Source: UBA12088 sp041920275 (GTDB lineage Bacteria > Patescibacteriota > Minisyncoccia > Phycocordibacterales > UBA12088). From it: DNA of 63,177 nucleotides. The stretch lies in the NCBI GenBank assembly GCA_041920275.1, contig JAYRSE010000008.1, positions 1-63,177 of the forward strand, in the 5' to 3' direction. Each line of letters opens with the position of its first letter. The stretch's first letter is position 1. The notes below the pieces were generated by a model. That model was not told where the DNA came from. It was given only the letters and a program-made list of their open reading frames with translations, and ran no database searches. This document shows, one piece after another, positions 14,179-22,127 of this stretch. The position numbers and the translations under genes are program-made.

Positions 14179-14472
14179 ATGACGGATCAGGGAACAATTG
14201 CTGAGCAAAAGAACGACTCCGTTACCGAGCCGGTCGTGCAGGATGTTCGTGAGGGTGCGCACCCGCATGCGTTCAAGCGGATCGGGTGGGGCATCATTGC
14301 GCTTTGCGGTGTACTCGCACTCGTTGGTATTTGGTCGCGGTGGGGCGAGGAGATCAAAGAGGCGTGTACCGGAGGAGGTGATACCGGTGCGTGTGTCATC
14401 GAGTATGACGATCCTCCCTCCATGGAAGACGTTCGTTTCGAACAACCGCCACGAAACGCTCTCGAGGAATGA
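14179..14472 (+). CDS. Hypothetical single-pass membrane protein
   Basis: A 97-residue protein: a charged cytoplasmic region (about 40 residues), one transmembrane helix GIIALCGVLALVGIWSRWG, and an acidic tail with two cysteines (EACTGGGDTGAC). No family recognised. It has its own -10-like TACAAT upstream and lies just before the thiol-redox genes, with which its two extracytoplasmic cysteines would fit; that link is speculative. Confidence 0.6.
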   Translation: MTDQGTIAEQKNDSVTEPVVQDVREGAHPHAFKRIGWGIIALCGVLALVGIWSRWGEEIKEACTGGGDTGACVIEYDDPPSMEDVRFEQPPRNALEE

Positions 14473-14522
14473 CGATCATTTGAAACTTACTCACATCACT
14501 TCATTTTTTCACATCATAATAT

Positions 14523-15257
14523 ATGAATACCGAACAGACGACTTCCACGAGCGACATAAATCAAAAAGAACAAGAGTCGCCGTCGCGTACGATCAATCCG
14601 TACCTCACACCACTTGCGGTGCTTGCGGCCGGCATACTCATTGCGGGAGCTGTCGCTGTGTCCGACGCTCCCTCGAGCGTTTCGACAGCTTCCGGTGGAC
14701 GGGTACTTGAAGCGGAGGTGTTGCCGGTGACCGAAGACGACCATGTGTATGGTTCGCGTGATGCGGACGTGTTCCTGGTCGAGTATTCCGACTATCGCTG
14801 CGGTTTTTGCGGTCGTTTCCATGACACGATCATGAAGGTGCTCGAGATGTATGAAGGCAAGGTGGCGTGGGTATACCGCCATACGCCGTTTCAGCCGGGT
14901 GGTGAAGAGGCGGCGATCGCGAGCGAGTGTATCGCCGAGCTTGCAGGTGAAGATGCGTTCTGGAAATACACCGACCTCGCGCTCAACAACCAGCAGTCGC
15001 TCGGTACCGCGTGGCACCTCAAGACCGCAAAGGAGCTCGGTGCGGATGAAGAGAAATTCAAGGCGTGCGTTGCCTCCGACAAGTATGACGCACTCATCGA
15101 AAGTCATGCACGCAATATGCAGGAGGTGGGTGGGAACGGTACCCCGTTCACGGTGGTGCTAACCCGAAAGGGTGATATGGTCAAAGTGTCGGGGGCGATG
15201 CCGATCGAGAACGTGACCCTTTCGATCGAGCGGGCCCTGAAGTCGCTTGAAAGTTAA
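14523..15257 (+). CDS. DsbA-family thiol:disulfide oxidoreductase, membrane anchored
   Basis: A 244-residue protein with a cytoplasmic N terminus, one transmembrane helix (about 28-47) and a DsbA/DsbG-like thioredoxin domain. The active site EYSDYRCGFCGRF has CGFC (C93, C96) and the cis-proline loop is NGTPFTVV. The helical insert (AAIASECIAELAGEDAFWKYTDLAL) is the usual DsbA one. It should oxidise or isomerise disulfides in exported proteins, many of which here contain paired cysteines. It is the first of three consecutive redox genes. Confidence 0.92.
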   Translation: MNTEQTTSTSDINQKEQESPSRTINPYLTPLAVLAAGILIAGAVAVSDAPSSVSTASGGRVLEAEVLPVTEDDHVYGSRDADVFLVEYSDYRCGFCGRFHDTIMKVLEMYEGKVAWVYRHTPFQPGGEEAAIASECIAELAGEDAFWKYTDLALNNQQSLGTAWHLKTAKELGADEEKFKACVASDKYDALIESHARNMQEVGGNGTPFTVVLTRKGDMVKVSGAMPIENVTLSIERALKSLES

Positions 15258-15272
15258 GATCAGCCAAAATAT

Positions 15273-15815
15273 ATGCGCACCATTCCGCGCAAGCACCTGG
15301 TCTTCGGTGTACTCGCGGGTGCGGGACTTGCCGCCGGATTCTACCTGTTTGTGGTACACGACATACTGCTTGATCCCACTCCTCAGGCCCCGGAGGAGTG
15401 GGTGACCTACCTGCCTGATTTTTCATTCCCGAATGAGCGTGGAGAGGAGGTCGTGTTCGCGAAGATACAGGCGCCGGTGCGGATCGTGAACTTCTGGGCG
15501 AGTTGGAGTCCGTACAGCAGGGAAGAAATTCCCGCACTCGCCGCACTCAAGCGTGAGTTCGGAGATAGGGTCGAAGTGGTTGCATTGAATCGCGACAAGA
15601 ATCCCGCCGATGGTCGCACCTTCTTGGAGGAGATCGGTCTTTCGAGTGAGATCACCTTTGCGTACGATTCCGAGGATACCTACTTCAGGCGGGTCGGAGG
15701 GTACAACATGCCCGAGACCGTGTTTGTTGGCCCGAATGGTGAGGTCTTGGCACATGTGCACGGCCCCATGGATCTTGAGGTGATGCGTGCAACAGTGGGC
15801 GGTCTCTTGGATTGA
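15273..15815 (+). CDS. TlpA/ResA-like thioredoxin-fold protein lacking CxxC
   Basis: A 180-residue membrane-anchored protein (helix about 8-29) with a TlpA-type thioredoxin domain: DFSFPNERGEEVVFAK, then VNFWASWSPYSREEIPAL, a strand VEVVALNRDKNP, and the cis-Pro strand GYNMPETVFVGPNGEVLAHVHG. Where the family has WCxxC, this protein has W-S-P-Y-S, so both redox cysteines (positions 79 and 82) are serine. It cannot do thiol exchange in the usual way; it may be a chaperone-like or scaffold partner. It sits 15 bp after the DsbA-like gene and 64 bp before ccdA. Confidence 0.88.
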   Translation: MRTIPRKHLVFGVLAGAGLAAGFYLFVVHDILLDPTPQAPEEWVTYLPDFSFPNERGEEVVFAKIQAPVRIVNFWASWSPYSREEIPALAALKREFGDRVEVVALNRDKNPADGRTFLEEIGLSSEITFAYDSEDTYFRRVGGYNMPETVFVGPNGEVLAHVHGPMDLEVMRATVGGLLD

Positions 15816-15879
15816 CGTCGCAATGCCTTCGTGTACCGACCGTTGCGCGGTATACTTGGAGAGCTGAGATAGTGTAAGT

Positions 15880-16641
15880 ATGGATCAATTGACACCCCTG
15901 TTTCTCTTATCCGTGTTTTTTGCAGGCAACTTGATGTTTCTTGCGCCGTGCACCTTGCCACTTTTGCCGGCATACATCGGCTTTTTGAGCGGACTCACCC
16001 AACAGCAGGTGATGATCGGTGTCTCGATCGCACAACGTCGAAGGGTTTTTTTGAACGCGGTACTTTTTGTGATCGGATTCACCCTCGTGTTTTCGATCTT
16101 GGGGATCTTGGCGGGGTATGCGGGTTCGCTCCTTGCGTCCGTGCGTGAGTGGCTTCGTATCGCAGGCGGGGTGTTCGTGCTTTTCTTCGGCGTGTTCATG
16201 CTTGGTGCTTTCAGCGCATCGTTTCTCACCAAGGAACGTCGGATGCGCCTCCCCTCCTGTTTCTCGGTCGGTTCCGGTCGATCTTCCTTCGTACTCGGTG
16301 CGGCGTTTGGGATAGGATGGACCCCATGCAGCGGGCCGGTTTTGGGTTCGGTGCTTTCCTACGCCGGAACGACCGGTGATGTATCAACAGGGGCGTTGTT
16401 GCTCGCCATTTTTTCACTCGGCTTTTCGGTACCATTCCTTGCGCTTGCGGCCGGTTTTTCGCATGCCGCTCGCATTGTGACCGCACTGGGTCCCTTTTTG
16501 CGGGTGGTTTCCGTTGTGGGCGGTGCGGTGCTCGTGATCATGGGTCTATGGCTCATTTTCGGCCATTCGGCGCTCACTGAATGGTTCTTCAGACTGTTTG
16601 ACTCGGTTGACATGTCGGAGATCATACTTCCGTATCTCTGA
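15880..16641 (+). CDS. ccdA: CcdA/DsbD-type transmembrane electron carrier
   Basis: A 253-residue protein with six predicted transmembrane helices, passing electrons from cytoplasmic thioredoxin across the membrane. The paired cysteines are in place: LAPCTLPLLPAYIGF (C24) and GIGWTPCSGPVLGSVL (C150), the two repeats of the DsbD transmembrane fold. Together with the DsbA-like protein it forms a complete extracytoplasmic thiol pathway. A short gap with TATACTTGG precedes it, possibly its own promoter. Confidence 0.92.
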   Translation: MDQLTPLFLLSVFFAGNLMFLAPCTLPLLPAYIGFLSGLTQQQVMIGVSIAQRRRVFLNAVLFVIGFTLVFSILGILAGYAGSLLASVREWLRIAGGVFVLFFGVFMLGAFSASFLTKERRMRLPSCFSVGSGRSSFVLGAAFGIGWTPCSGPVLGSVLSYAGTTGDVSTGALLLAIFSLGFSVPFLALAAGFSHAARIVTALGPFLRVVSVVGGAVLVIMGLWLIFGHSALTEWFFRLFDSVDMSEIILPYL

Positions 16642-16775
16642 AGCGGTGTTGTCGCGTGCTATACTGGATCAGTATTTAATCGTACGGAACCCGCTCGTGG
16701 AAGATCTGCGGAGTGAGAGAGTTCAATGCAAGTCTTCCACCGTGAAGAGTTTCGGAATAATCGAATCACACAGGT

Positions 16776-17621
16776 ATGGAGACAACATCACAAGAATCGA
16801 AGGTTGGGGGGAATGCGTGTTGCAGTGGCGACTCCACGCAGTTTGCACGTCTACAGGGTGCCGCCAAGCTCGTGCTCGTACTGCTTGCGGCGTTTCTGTT
16901 CGCGCAGACGTTGAATGCGCTCAAGGAGTACCGGTATATCGGAGGTGGTGTGGCTCCGACCAATGTGGTGAACGTTGCGGGCGAGGGGGAGGTATTCGCC
17001 ATCCCCGACACCGCACAGTTCAACTTCACCGTCCTGCGTGAAGGTCCAACCGCAAGTGAGGTGCAGCGCGGCGGCGCAGAAAAAGGTGCAGAGCTCGTAG
17101 CCGCACTCAAAGAAAAGGGGGTCGAGGAAAAGGACATCAAAACGGTCTCGTACCGTGTCGAGCCCAAGTACGAGTGGCAACCGAAGGCGTGCGTGACCTA
17201 TCCGTGCGATCGTAAGCAGGTGCAGGTCGGATTCACGCTCGAGCAGACCTTTGAGGTGAAGGTGCGCACCCTCGATTCCGCGGGCGATCTGCTTGCGCTC
17301 ATGAGCGAAAAAGGTGCGACCGGTGTGAGCAACATCTCGTTCACCGTGGCTGACGAGGATAATGTTCGAGCACAAGCTCGAAAGCTCGCCATTGAGGACG
17401 CGAGGAAAAAGGCGGAGCAACTCGCGAAAGACCTCGGTGTGTCGATGGTGCGTATCGTTGGTTACTACGAAAGCTCGCCGGAGACTCCCATGCCGTATGC
17501 GCGCATGATGAGCAAATCCGTCGAGGAAGATGAAGCGCTCGAAGCAATGCCTGCGGCCGTGGTGCCGGTGGGAGAGAATCGTTTCGTGAGCGCGGTGGAG
17601 GTGTTGTACGAAGTACGCTAG
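16776..17621 (+). CDS. SIMPL-domain (DUF541) protein
   Basis: A 281-residue membrane-anchored protein (helix about 30-48) with the SIMPL fold outside: NVVNVAGEGEVFAIPDTAQFNFTV, EKGVEEKDIKTVSYRVEPKYEW, and RAQARKLAIEDARKKAEQLAKDLGVSMVRIVG. DUF541 proteins are widespread in envelopes; the best-known ones (BP26, YggE) are linked to stress, with no proven biochemical role. Single-gene unit with a TATACT box at about 16660 and a strong terminator after it. Confidence 0.88.
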   Translation: METTSQESKVGGNACCSGDSTQFARLQGAAKLVLVLLAAFLFAQTLNALKEYRYIGGGVAPTNVVNVAGEGEVFAIPDTAQFNFTVLREGPTASEVQRGGAEKGAELVAALKEKGVEEKDIKTVSYRVEPKYEWQPKACVTYPCDRKQVQVGFTLEQTFEVKVRTLDSAGDLLALMSEKGATGVSNISFTVADEDNVRAQARKLAIEDARKKAEQLAKDLGVSMVRIVGYYESSPETPMPYARMMSKSVEEDEALEAMPAAVVPVGENRFVSAVEVLYEVR

Positions 17622-17650
17622 GAAGCACACTTCGACGTAAGGTGTCGCAA

Positions 17651-17677
17651 AAACGAACGGCAACCCCGTTCGTTTTT
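17651..17677 (+). terminator. Terminator of the SIMPL gene
   Basis: AAACGAACGG/CCGTTCGTTT, 10-bp stem then TT. Confidence 0.85.
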
Positions 17678-17772
17678 GGGTACCCGCTCACACGTTTCCG
17701 CGCGTCTTTACGGTAAATGATCGAAGGTTGACTTCGATCATATGCATGAGGGGTGGAGTGGGCTTTCGGTGT

Positions 17773-17831
17773 TTGACGCCGGCCATGTTGTGCGGTATCA
17801 TATTATCGACGGCCCTTGCGGGCGGTTTTTT
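17773..17831 (+). promoter_or_regulatory. Promoter followed by an early terminator-like hairpin, upstream of secE
   Basis: A good promoter TTGACG (17773-17778), 17-bp spacer, TATCAT (17796-17801) is followed within about 10 bp of the expected start by GCCC-TTGC-GGGC and a TTTTTT run (17812-17831), i.e. an attenuator-like hairpin. A second possible -10, TACGAT (17866-17871), lies 14 bp before the secE ATG. Confidence 0.5.
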
Positions 17832-17885
17832 AAAGGAGCGGTTCGCGACACCCCATTATTGTGGTACGATATTCGAACAACCACT

Positions 17886-18068
17886 ATGCAACGATTCATA
17901 AACTACCTACACGACACCCGCGGAGAGCTCAAGCATGTGAGCTGGCCGACGCAGCGACAGACGATCATGTATACCATTCTGGTCGTTCTTATTTCCGTTG
18001 TCACCTCGGTGTATTTGGGGTTGCTTGACATGCTCTTTACCAAAGGCCTTCGGTTCCTCGTCGGCTAG
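17886..18068 (+). CDS. secE: Preprotein translocase subunit SecE
   Basis: A 60-residue single-span SecE, the clamp around SecY. The conserved amphipathic segment LHDTRGELKHVSWPTQRQT (with ELxxVxWPT) is followed by one transmembrane helix IMYTILVVLISVVTSVYLGLLDMLF. This is the minimal bacterial form. The start MQRFINYL is set by family length. NusG follows after 22 bp, the usual bacterial order. Confidence 0.95.
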   Translation: MQRFINYLHDTRGELKHVSWPTQRQTIMYTILVVLISVVTSVYLGLLDMLFTKGLRFLVG

Positions 18069-18090
18069 TTTTTAAGGACCATTAAACACC

Positions 18091-18636
18091 ATGGAAGACC
18101 ACATACAGCATGACGATCGCCGCTGGTATGCGATACATACCTACGCGGGTTATGAGAAGGCGGTACAACGCAACCTCAAGCAGCGTATCGAAAGTATGGG
18201 CATGGAAGACAAGATCTTCGACGTGGTCGTTCCCACGGAAAAGAAGATCAAGATAAAGGCGGGCAAGCGCGTGGAGGAGGAAGAAAAGATATATCCAGGA
18301 TATGTGCTCGTGAACATGGTGGTCGACGAGAACAGTTGGTATGTGGTGCGTAACACACCTCGTGTGACCGGATTCGTCGGTTCCGGGGTGGATCCCGTGC
18401 CGCTCGAGCAAAAAGAGATCGACGTGCTCTTCAAGCGTATGCGCTCGGATACGGTCAAACACAAGATCGACCTTGCGGTCGATGATGCGGTGGTCGTGGT
18501 CGATGGTCCATTCAAGGAACTTGAAGGGAAGGTGGGTGACGTGGATGAGGATCGTGGTAAGGTTAAGGTGCTCGTACCCATGTTCGGCCGCGAAACGCCG
18601 GTCGAGCTCGACTTCTTGCAAGTCCGCAGAATTTAA
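18091..18636 (+). CDS. nusG: Transcription termination/antitermination factor NusG
   Basis: A 181-residue NusG: NGN domain (RRWYAIHTYAGYEKAVQRNLKQRIESMG, PGYVLVNMVVDENSWYVVRNTP, VTGFVGSG) and a C-terminal KOW domain (DAVVVVDGPFKELEGKVGDVDEDRGKVKVLV, ETPVELDFLQV). It couples RNA polymerase to Rho and ribosomal S10. Complete, with no insertions. Confidence 0.96.
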   Translation: MEDHIQHDDRRWYAIHTYAGYEKAVQRNLKQRIESMGMEDKIFDVVVPTEKKIKIKAGKRVEEEEKIYPGYVLVNMVVDENSWYVVRNTPRVTGFVGSGVDPVPLEQKEIDVLFKRMRSDTVKHKIDLAVDDAVVVVDGPFKELEGKVGDVDEDRGKVKVLVPMFGRETPVELDFLQVRRI

Positions 18637-18653
18637 GGTAGTATCCACCCACT

Positions 18654-19079
18654 ATGGCAAAGAAAGTCATCAAAAAGCAGGTCAAACTTCAGATCCCCGC
18701 AGGGAAGGCGAATCCCGCCCCTCCCATCGGCCCCGCGCTCGGTCAGGCCGGTATCAACATCGGTGATTTCGTGAACAAGTTCAACGAAGCCACTCGGGAC
18801 AAGATGGGTAGCATCATCCCTGTAGTTATATCGGTGTATGACGATCGTTCGTACGATTTCATTTGCAAGAAGTCTCCCGCCAGCAACCTCATACTCAAAC
18901 AGATCGGCAAAGAGAAGGGGTCGGGCAAGAATGTCGTATCGAAAGCCGGCACGATCACCAAGGACCAGCTTCGCACCATTGCCGAGGAAAAGATGGAGGA
19001 TCTCAATACGAACGATGTTGAGCAGGCGATGAAGATCATCGCGGGTACCGCTCGATCAATGGGTGTCGAGGTGCGCTAG
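18654..19079 (+). CDS. rplK: 50S ribosomal protein L11
   Basis: A 141-residue complete L11: KKQVKLQIPAGKANPAPPIGPALGQAGINIGDFVNKFNEATRD in the N-terminal domain and the rRNA-binding C-terminal domain ending DVEQAMKIIAGTARSMGVEV. It forms the GTPase-associated centre. Unusually, rplA (L1), which normally follows, is absent: a strong terminator comes 18 bp after the stop. Confidence 0.97.
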   Translation: MAKKVIKKQVKLQIPAGKANPAPPIGPALGQAGINIGDFVNKFNEATRDKMGSIIPVVISVYDDRSYDFICKKSPASNLILKQIGKEKGSGKNVVSKAGTITKDQLRTIAEEKMEDLNTNDVEQAMKIIAGTARSMGVEVR

Positions 19080-19096
19080 TTTTCACAGGCACACAC

Positions 19097-19142
19097 AAAA
19101 AACAAACAACACGGACGAACCCGCCCATGTTGTTTGTTTTTT
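19097..19142. terminator. Terminator after rplK
   Basis: A 15-bp perfect stem (19097-19111 with 19128-19142) flanked by A-run and T-run; works in both directions. Confidence 0.92.
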
Positions 19143-19161
19143 GTAATGAAACGGGGTGAGA

Positions 19162-19434
19162 TCATCGCTCGCTTGTAGAGCTTGCGGTCCTGAGGATCGT
19201 CTCGATCCTCGACCGGAGCTCCTCGATCTCGGCGGCTTGTTCAGCGATCCTCATTCTCCGGGTATTGCTTTTCTCCTCAAGCTCCGAAACATCCTCCTTG
19301 ACCGCGACCAGCCGTCTCGCGAAGTCGATACGGGTGAGTGGGCCGCACAGCCGATGCCTGCCTCGTGTGCAAAAATGGACTGCGTTCAGATCGTACGTGG
19401 GGAGTGCGTTGGTGTGTGTACACGCTAGATCGCA
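19162..19434 (-). pseudogene. Protein-like frame without a start codon
   Basis: Ninety codons between an upstream TGA and a terminal TGA read like real protein: THTNALPTYDLNAVHFCTRG, RHRLCGPLTRIDFARRLVAV, then a coiled coil EDVSELEEKSNT...EQAAEIEELRSRIETIL. The frame has no ATG, GTG or TTG until an ATG 60 codons in. A good ribosome-binding site GGAGGTG with ATG exists at 19436-19446, overlapping the stop of the upstream gene, but in another frame, which reads poorly and ends after 60 codons. This suggests a small Cys/His-containing coiled-coil gene broken by a frameshift near its start, or an assembly indel. Confidence 0.4.
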
Positions 19435-21815
19435 TCACCTCCCCCCGGACTGCCGCCACCGAGCTCGGAGTACGGTCGCACCTGCAGTGCGTCGATACGG
19501 AGGACGTTGCTCTCCGGGTGCGCGATCACTCGCACCACGAAGTTGCCGTCGGTGAAGTACGAGGGGGTCCATGAGGTGCCCCACAGAGAACCTTGACCGC
19601 CTATGGTGTACACCTTGTCGTCTGCGGTGAGTATCGGGGTATGTATGCCCGTGGTGTAGCTCAGGCCGCCATCCCATGACAGCATGACCTCGACCGTGCC
19701 GCCCGACGCGTTTCCCGAGGCCTCGAGCCTGAGTGCGACTCCGGTTACCGTGCTGCCTCCCGGTACGTTGAAGCCGAACGTACTGTAGGTCTGCCGAGCG
19801 CCTTCGGTGCTCGAGGTGGCATAGCTGCCGTCGGAGCTGGTACCCTGCGAGCCATTCACCCACTCGTTCTCGTACAGTCCGGACACGTAGGGGGCGCGGA
19901 AGCCCGGTTCGTTGCCGATCTCCTCGTCGTTCCGGTCGGTTATCGCGTCTCCACTATCGCCCGCGCCACCGCTCACGGTGCTCGCGGAAGGGCCGACACC
20001 GCCTATGGGTTCGACGAGCGTGTTGGTGCCTCCGGTGATGCGCGCGCGAGCACGGAAGTGTTCCGCGGTGGTGACGGAGCCGAGCATGACCGGGGTCGTG
20101 TTGGAGACCGCGCCGAACGTGGTGTCCGTAAAGGACTCGAGGAGGAGGTCGATCGAGAGCATACTTGCGTAGTAGGAGCGGTCGATGTCCGCCACGACCA
20201 GGTAGTCTGCCGTCTCGGTGATCTCAACGTCCTCGTTGAACACGAAACCGCCGAACGCTCCCGGTGCATACGAGAAGGATCCGGCGGAGTCGAGCGCGAT
20301 GTCCCCCGCACTGAGCTCGCGGTCACCGTCAATGTCGCGGTAAAGGCGGATGTTCGTGACGTTGGAGGCGTCGATCTTGTGCGCTGTGGTGTTGGTGAAA
20401 GTGAGCGTGGTCGCTGTCGCTGTTTCTCCGGTCGGAGTGAGCGAGAACGCGAAGATGGGGATGTCGGTGCTGTTCAAGAAGAGGAACGCGTTCTGGACCT
20501 GACCTCCACTGTGGTCCGCAAGGGTGAGAGCACCGGTGATGCGCAAGGTCATCTCGTCGTACGCACTCGGAGCATCGCTCGTATCGCCGGTGGTGTGGAG
20601 CGCGAATCGCGAAGTGGTGGTCGAAATGGAAAGGAAGGAGCCGGCTTCAACACCCGCGATGACGAGCGAGTCGCCTCGGGCGAAGTTCTGGGTGACGTCG
20701 ATGACGAGCACGGTGTCGTTGTTCTCATAAGAAACGGTCGGGGCGACCTTTCCTGATGCGGTGCCGGTGAAAGAGAGAGTCGCGCCGGTGTCGAACCGGA
20801 AGTTCGTGGTGGTGGAGGCGATGCTGATGCGGATGTCGTTCACCGCAGTCGCCGTGGGTGAGGTGAGCGGCTCAATGAACGTGATGGTCTCGAGCGTGCT
20901 GGTGGATTGACCGGCGTAGAACTGCTGGTCGGAATCAGATGACAGAAAGGGAACATCGATGAGCCAATTGATGTTCCCCTCCGAATCGTAACAACCGCTC
21001 ACATTCGCCCTGCAGACAACGGTTCGGTCGTTCACATTGTATGAGTCTTGCACGTCTAGATTTGCGAGCGTGCGGGTACCTTGCGGATCGAGGTACCAGT
21101 AGGTGCCCGGTATGGTGGAGCGAAGCGCGAGCCGTGAAGTGCTCGCAAGTCCGGTAAAGTACCAATCGTTGGTGATCGTGGTCTTGGAACCGGCCTCGAA
21201 GGTGGTGGTCGCGGTGGTGGTCGCGACCTTGGTGAGGTTGTAGAAGGTGGTGCTTCCGGTGAGGGTCTGGTCGGCGCCCGTAAGGTATACGGTGCTGTGG
21301 TTCGGGGTGAGGGTGCCGAGGTTGGTGAGGTTGCCGGTGATCGAAAGTTGGGTGGTCGATGCTTCTTCCGTGCCGAGTGCAAGTGTTGCGCTCGGTGCGA
21401 TACCGAGTGCGGAAGTGGAGGCGTTTCCCGAAAGTACGGCCCCTGTGCCGGAAATAATGAGGTTGTTCCAACCGCTTTCACCGATCATGGTTCCGGAGAG
21501 GGTCCGCGTCGAGTCACCGTCGAATGTGGTGGTGCCGAGATGGGTAACGGTACCGTCGTTGGTGTAGTCGGTCCTGATCGTTGCCTCTTGCGAGATGGTG
21601 ACATGGGTGGTCGAAGAGACGGTGAACGCGAAACTCTGAGTGGAGCTACCGAGAAGGGGGGTGAGAAGGAGTAGGGCAACGAGCGAGCAGATGCACGTTC
21701 GGTACAACGAAGAAAACGAATGCCGGCCAATGGTGGAAACGGTACGCGTGGCGGTCTCGACGCATCGGGCGGTGTTGGTCTGTGGGCGTTGTTGCATGCA
21801 AGTGGAATGCCACAC
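19425..21815 (-). CDS. Large secreted Ser/Thr-rich surface protein
   Basis: A protein of up to 796 residues with a signal peptide whose hydrophobic core is LVALLLLTPLLG (about 46-57), then long Thr/Ser/Gly/Asn-rich beta-type sequence: TVTHLGTTTFDGDSTRTLSG, LTNLGTLTPNHSTVYLTGADQTLTG (filamentous-adhesin-like), a Cys pair CRANVSGCYDSEGNINW, and later calcium-type DIDGDRELSAGD. A C-terminal domain WVNGSQGTSSDGSYATSS...VTGVALRLEASG resembles carbohydrate-binding or jelly-roll modules. It ends SELGGGSPGGGDAI with no anchor. Probably a cell-surface or secreted adhesin-like protein. ATG codons at residues 1 and 7 are possible starts. A TATACT box lies at about 21850 on the minus strand. Confidence 0.78.
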   Translation of the reverse strand: MWHSTCMQQRPQTNTARCVETATRTVSTIGRHSFSSLYRTCICSLVALLLLTPLLGSSTQSFAFTVSSTTHVTISQEATIRTDYTNDGTVTHLGTTTFDGDSTRTLSGTMIGESGWNNLIISGTGAVLSGNASTSALGIAPSATLALGTEEASTTQLSITGNLTNLGTLTPNHSTVYLTGADQTLTGSTTFYNLTKVATTTATTTFEAGSKTTITNDWYFTGLASTSRLALRSTIPGTYWYLDPQGTRTLANLDVQDSYNVNDRTVVCRANVSGCYDSEGNINWLIDVPFLSSDSDQQFYAGQSTSTLETITFIEPLTSPTATAVNDIRISIASTTTNFRFDTGATLSFTGTASGKVAPTVSYENNDTVLVIDVTQNFARGDSLVIAGVEAGSFLSISTTTSRFALHTTGDTSDAPSAYDEMTLRITGALTLADHSGGQVQNAFLFLNSTDIPIFAFSLTPTGETATATTLTFTNTTAHKIDASNVTNIRLYRDIDGDRELSAGDIALDSAGSFSYAPGAFGGFVFNEDVEITETADYLVVADIDRSYYASMLSIDLLLESFTDTTFGAVSNTTPVMLGSVTTAEHFRARARITGGTNTLVEPIGGVGPSASTVSGGAGDSGDAITDRNDEEIGNEPGFRAPYVSGLYENEWVNGSQGTSSDGSYATSSTEGARQTYSTFGFNVPGGSTVTGVALRLEASGNASGGTVEVMLSWDGGLSYTTGIHTPILTADDKVYTIGGQGSLWGTSWTPSYFTDGNFVVRVIAHPESNVLRIDALQVRPYSELGGGSPGGGDAI

Positions 21816-22127
21816 ACTGAAGTGCGTGGTGTGTGTGCTCTACAACAGTATATCATCCGCATACGAGCATAGGGTATCGGTCCAACGGTGACATGTGGAT
21901 ACATCTCGTTCGAGCTCCGATACCGAGCATACCTCGACGAACTTCCGGACGTTTGCACGATCTTGCTCTCGCGCGCTTCCCATCACTCGCCGGAAGGTGA
22001 CAGTGCTCGGTGACCGTGCATGCCGAATCGGTGCGCCTTGAATGGTGTACCGATCGTATCCGTTCGTCCGAGAGTGCACCGATTGTGCACAGTATTCTTT
22101 TTTTGTGGTCGGGTGTATGCTGCGTGT
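21816..22127. other. Divergent promoter region
   Basis: This 312-bp gap separates the secreted protein (minus) from the alpha-2-macroglobulin gene (plus). A minus-strand TATACT at about 21850 and a plus-strand TTGTGG...TATGCT just before 22128 are plausible promoters. GTGCAC-CGATT-GTGCAC (22075-22091) is a small inverted/direct repeat. A 79-codon minus-strand frame at 21840-22079 was judged non-coding. Confidence 0.4.

Noticed and set aside
12877..14445. A 522-codon open frame on the minus strand over rplS and the tRNA-Leu and tRNA-His duplications
   Set aside because: It runs antisense through rplS and both tRNAs, repeats the same text twice because of the DNA duplication, and has no protein-like composition.
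19436..19459. A G-GGG-GGA slippery-like site near the end of the large secreted protein as a programmed -1 frameshift
   Set aside because: A -1 shift there meets a TGA at once, so it would not fuse the gene to the following frame.
21840..22079. A 79-codon minus-strand frame between the surface protein and the A2M gene
   Set aside because: No ribosome-binding site, no recognisable pattern, and it covers the likely promoters of both flanking genes.
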